DNA of 48,882 bases, from positions 1 through 48,882 of the forward strand of contig JBOHUC010000063.1 of NCBI GenBank assembly GCA_050733935.1. Reading direction: 5' to 3'. A model generated the notes under the pieces. That model had not been told where the DNA came from. It did no database searches and worked only from the letters and a program-made list of their open reading frames with translations. The position numbers and the translations under genes were made by a program. Of this stretch, positions 48,678 through 48,882 are shown piece by piece. Source of the DNA: JBOHUC01 sp050733935 (GTDB lineage Bacteria > Eisenbacteria > RBG-16-71-46 > DASYSL01). The stretch's first letter is position 1. Every line of letters begins with the position of its first letter.

Positions 48678-48882
48678 TCAGAAGCGCTTGTAACCGTCCT
48701 TGAGCCCGCCCCAGGTGGTGGGCGCCGGAGTGCCGAGGGCTCCCGCATTGAGCGAGGCCAGGCGCGCCGGGCCGCCGGGAAGAGGCTGCGACAGATCGTC
48801 CCACCGGTAGATGTACCAGCGATCCGTGCGCGCTTCCTGCCCGGTGTCGAGAACCGCGGCGTCGCCGCGCACGAGATAGAAC
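48678..48882 (-). CDS. C-terminal part of a probably secreted protein with WGxLKxxY tail (5' end outside the window)
   Basis: The frame is open to the window edge and reads FYLVRGDAAVLDTGQEARTD, then RWYIYRWDDL, and ends TTWGGLKDGYKRF. FYLVRG is a usual way for FN3-like domains to begin their last strand in secreted proteins of such bacteria. The end of the chain resembles the end of the beta-helix protein at 31219-32556 (SSWGRLKARYHR), with a short Pro/Thr linker before it in both. Nothing can be said of the N-terminus. An intrinsic terminator follows the stop. Confidence 0.65.
   Translation of the reverse strand, partial: FYLVRGDAAVLDTGQEARTDRWYIYRWDDLSQPLPGGPARLASLNAGALGTPAPTTWGGLKDGYKRF

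Noticed and set aside
1..48882. tRNA, rRNA and prophage genes
   Set aside because: No tRNA-like cloverleaf or T-loop signature with a matching acceptor stem, no rRNA-like sequence and no phage structural or integrase genes were seen by eye; a tRNAscan-type search was not possible.

Overview
The window is GC-rich and gene-dense, and most of it reads as the chromosome of a Gram-negative-type bacterium. It has outer-membrane barrels, a TonB-dependent receptor, a PorV/PorQ-family barrel and secreted proteins with FlgD-like or type IX-like C-terminal domains. It also has a GWxTD-domain protein, type IV pilus minor pilins and a T-box riboswitch in front of ileS. This mix suggests a member of the FCB superphylum or a neighbour such as Candidatus Eisenbacteria. 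That placement is inference from gene content; no rRNA or other phylogenetic marker was compared.

Left part (1-9.7 kb). The window opens inside an IS3-family insertion sequence whose right end (about position 127) cuts the 3' end of a small exported-protein gene. Next come a small hypothetical gene, a Ser/Thr kinase with TPR repeats and a DUF885 putative metalloprotein, all on the minus strand. On the plus strand follow an IYD-like nitroreductase flanked by a 19-bp direct repeat, an exported hypothetical protein, an S1/P1 nuclease with a sorting-type C-terminus and a deoxynucleoside kinase.

Kdp region (9.8-19 kb). This is a complete high-affinity K+ uptake locus: a membrane/barrel fusion protein, a 27-residue membrane peptide, kdpF, kdpA, kdpC, kdpB, kdpD and kdpE. 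kdpC lies before kdpB, unlike the canonical kdpFABC order, and several genes overlap by 4 bp.

Middle (19-31 kb, minus strand). A small membrane protein is followed by an array of GNRA-type mini-hairpins. Then comes ileS with a well-formed T-box leader (AUC specifier, T-box sequence, intrinsic terminator). A minor-pilin operon (fimT/gspH, pilV, pilW, pilX) follows, with a candidate sigma-54 promoter. Its PilW is about 1000 residues long and carries SdrD/Cna-B-like and FG-GAP-like modules. An M23 peptidase and two tandem HTH-cupin regulators complete the block.

Right part (31-48.9 kb). A beta-helix protein and an M6 peptidase (minus) diverge from a GWxTD protein and an NlpC/P60 hydrolase (plus). 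Further plus-strand genes encode an outer-membrane barrel and a three-gene surface module: TonB-dependent receptor, large secreted protein with FlgD-like C-terminus, and PorV-like barrel. Tandem double-hairpin repeats separate this from a convergent glutamate dehydrogenase gene. The window ends in the 3' part of a gene whose product shares a short C-terminal tail (WGxLKxxY) with the beta-helix protein. That tail is the best candidate here for an undescribed sorting signal.

Promoter-like sequences recur as TTGAC[ACG] with TAnnnT, often with an extended TGC before the -10. Two genes appear to start at or next to the predicted transcription start (leaderless).
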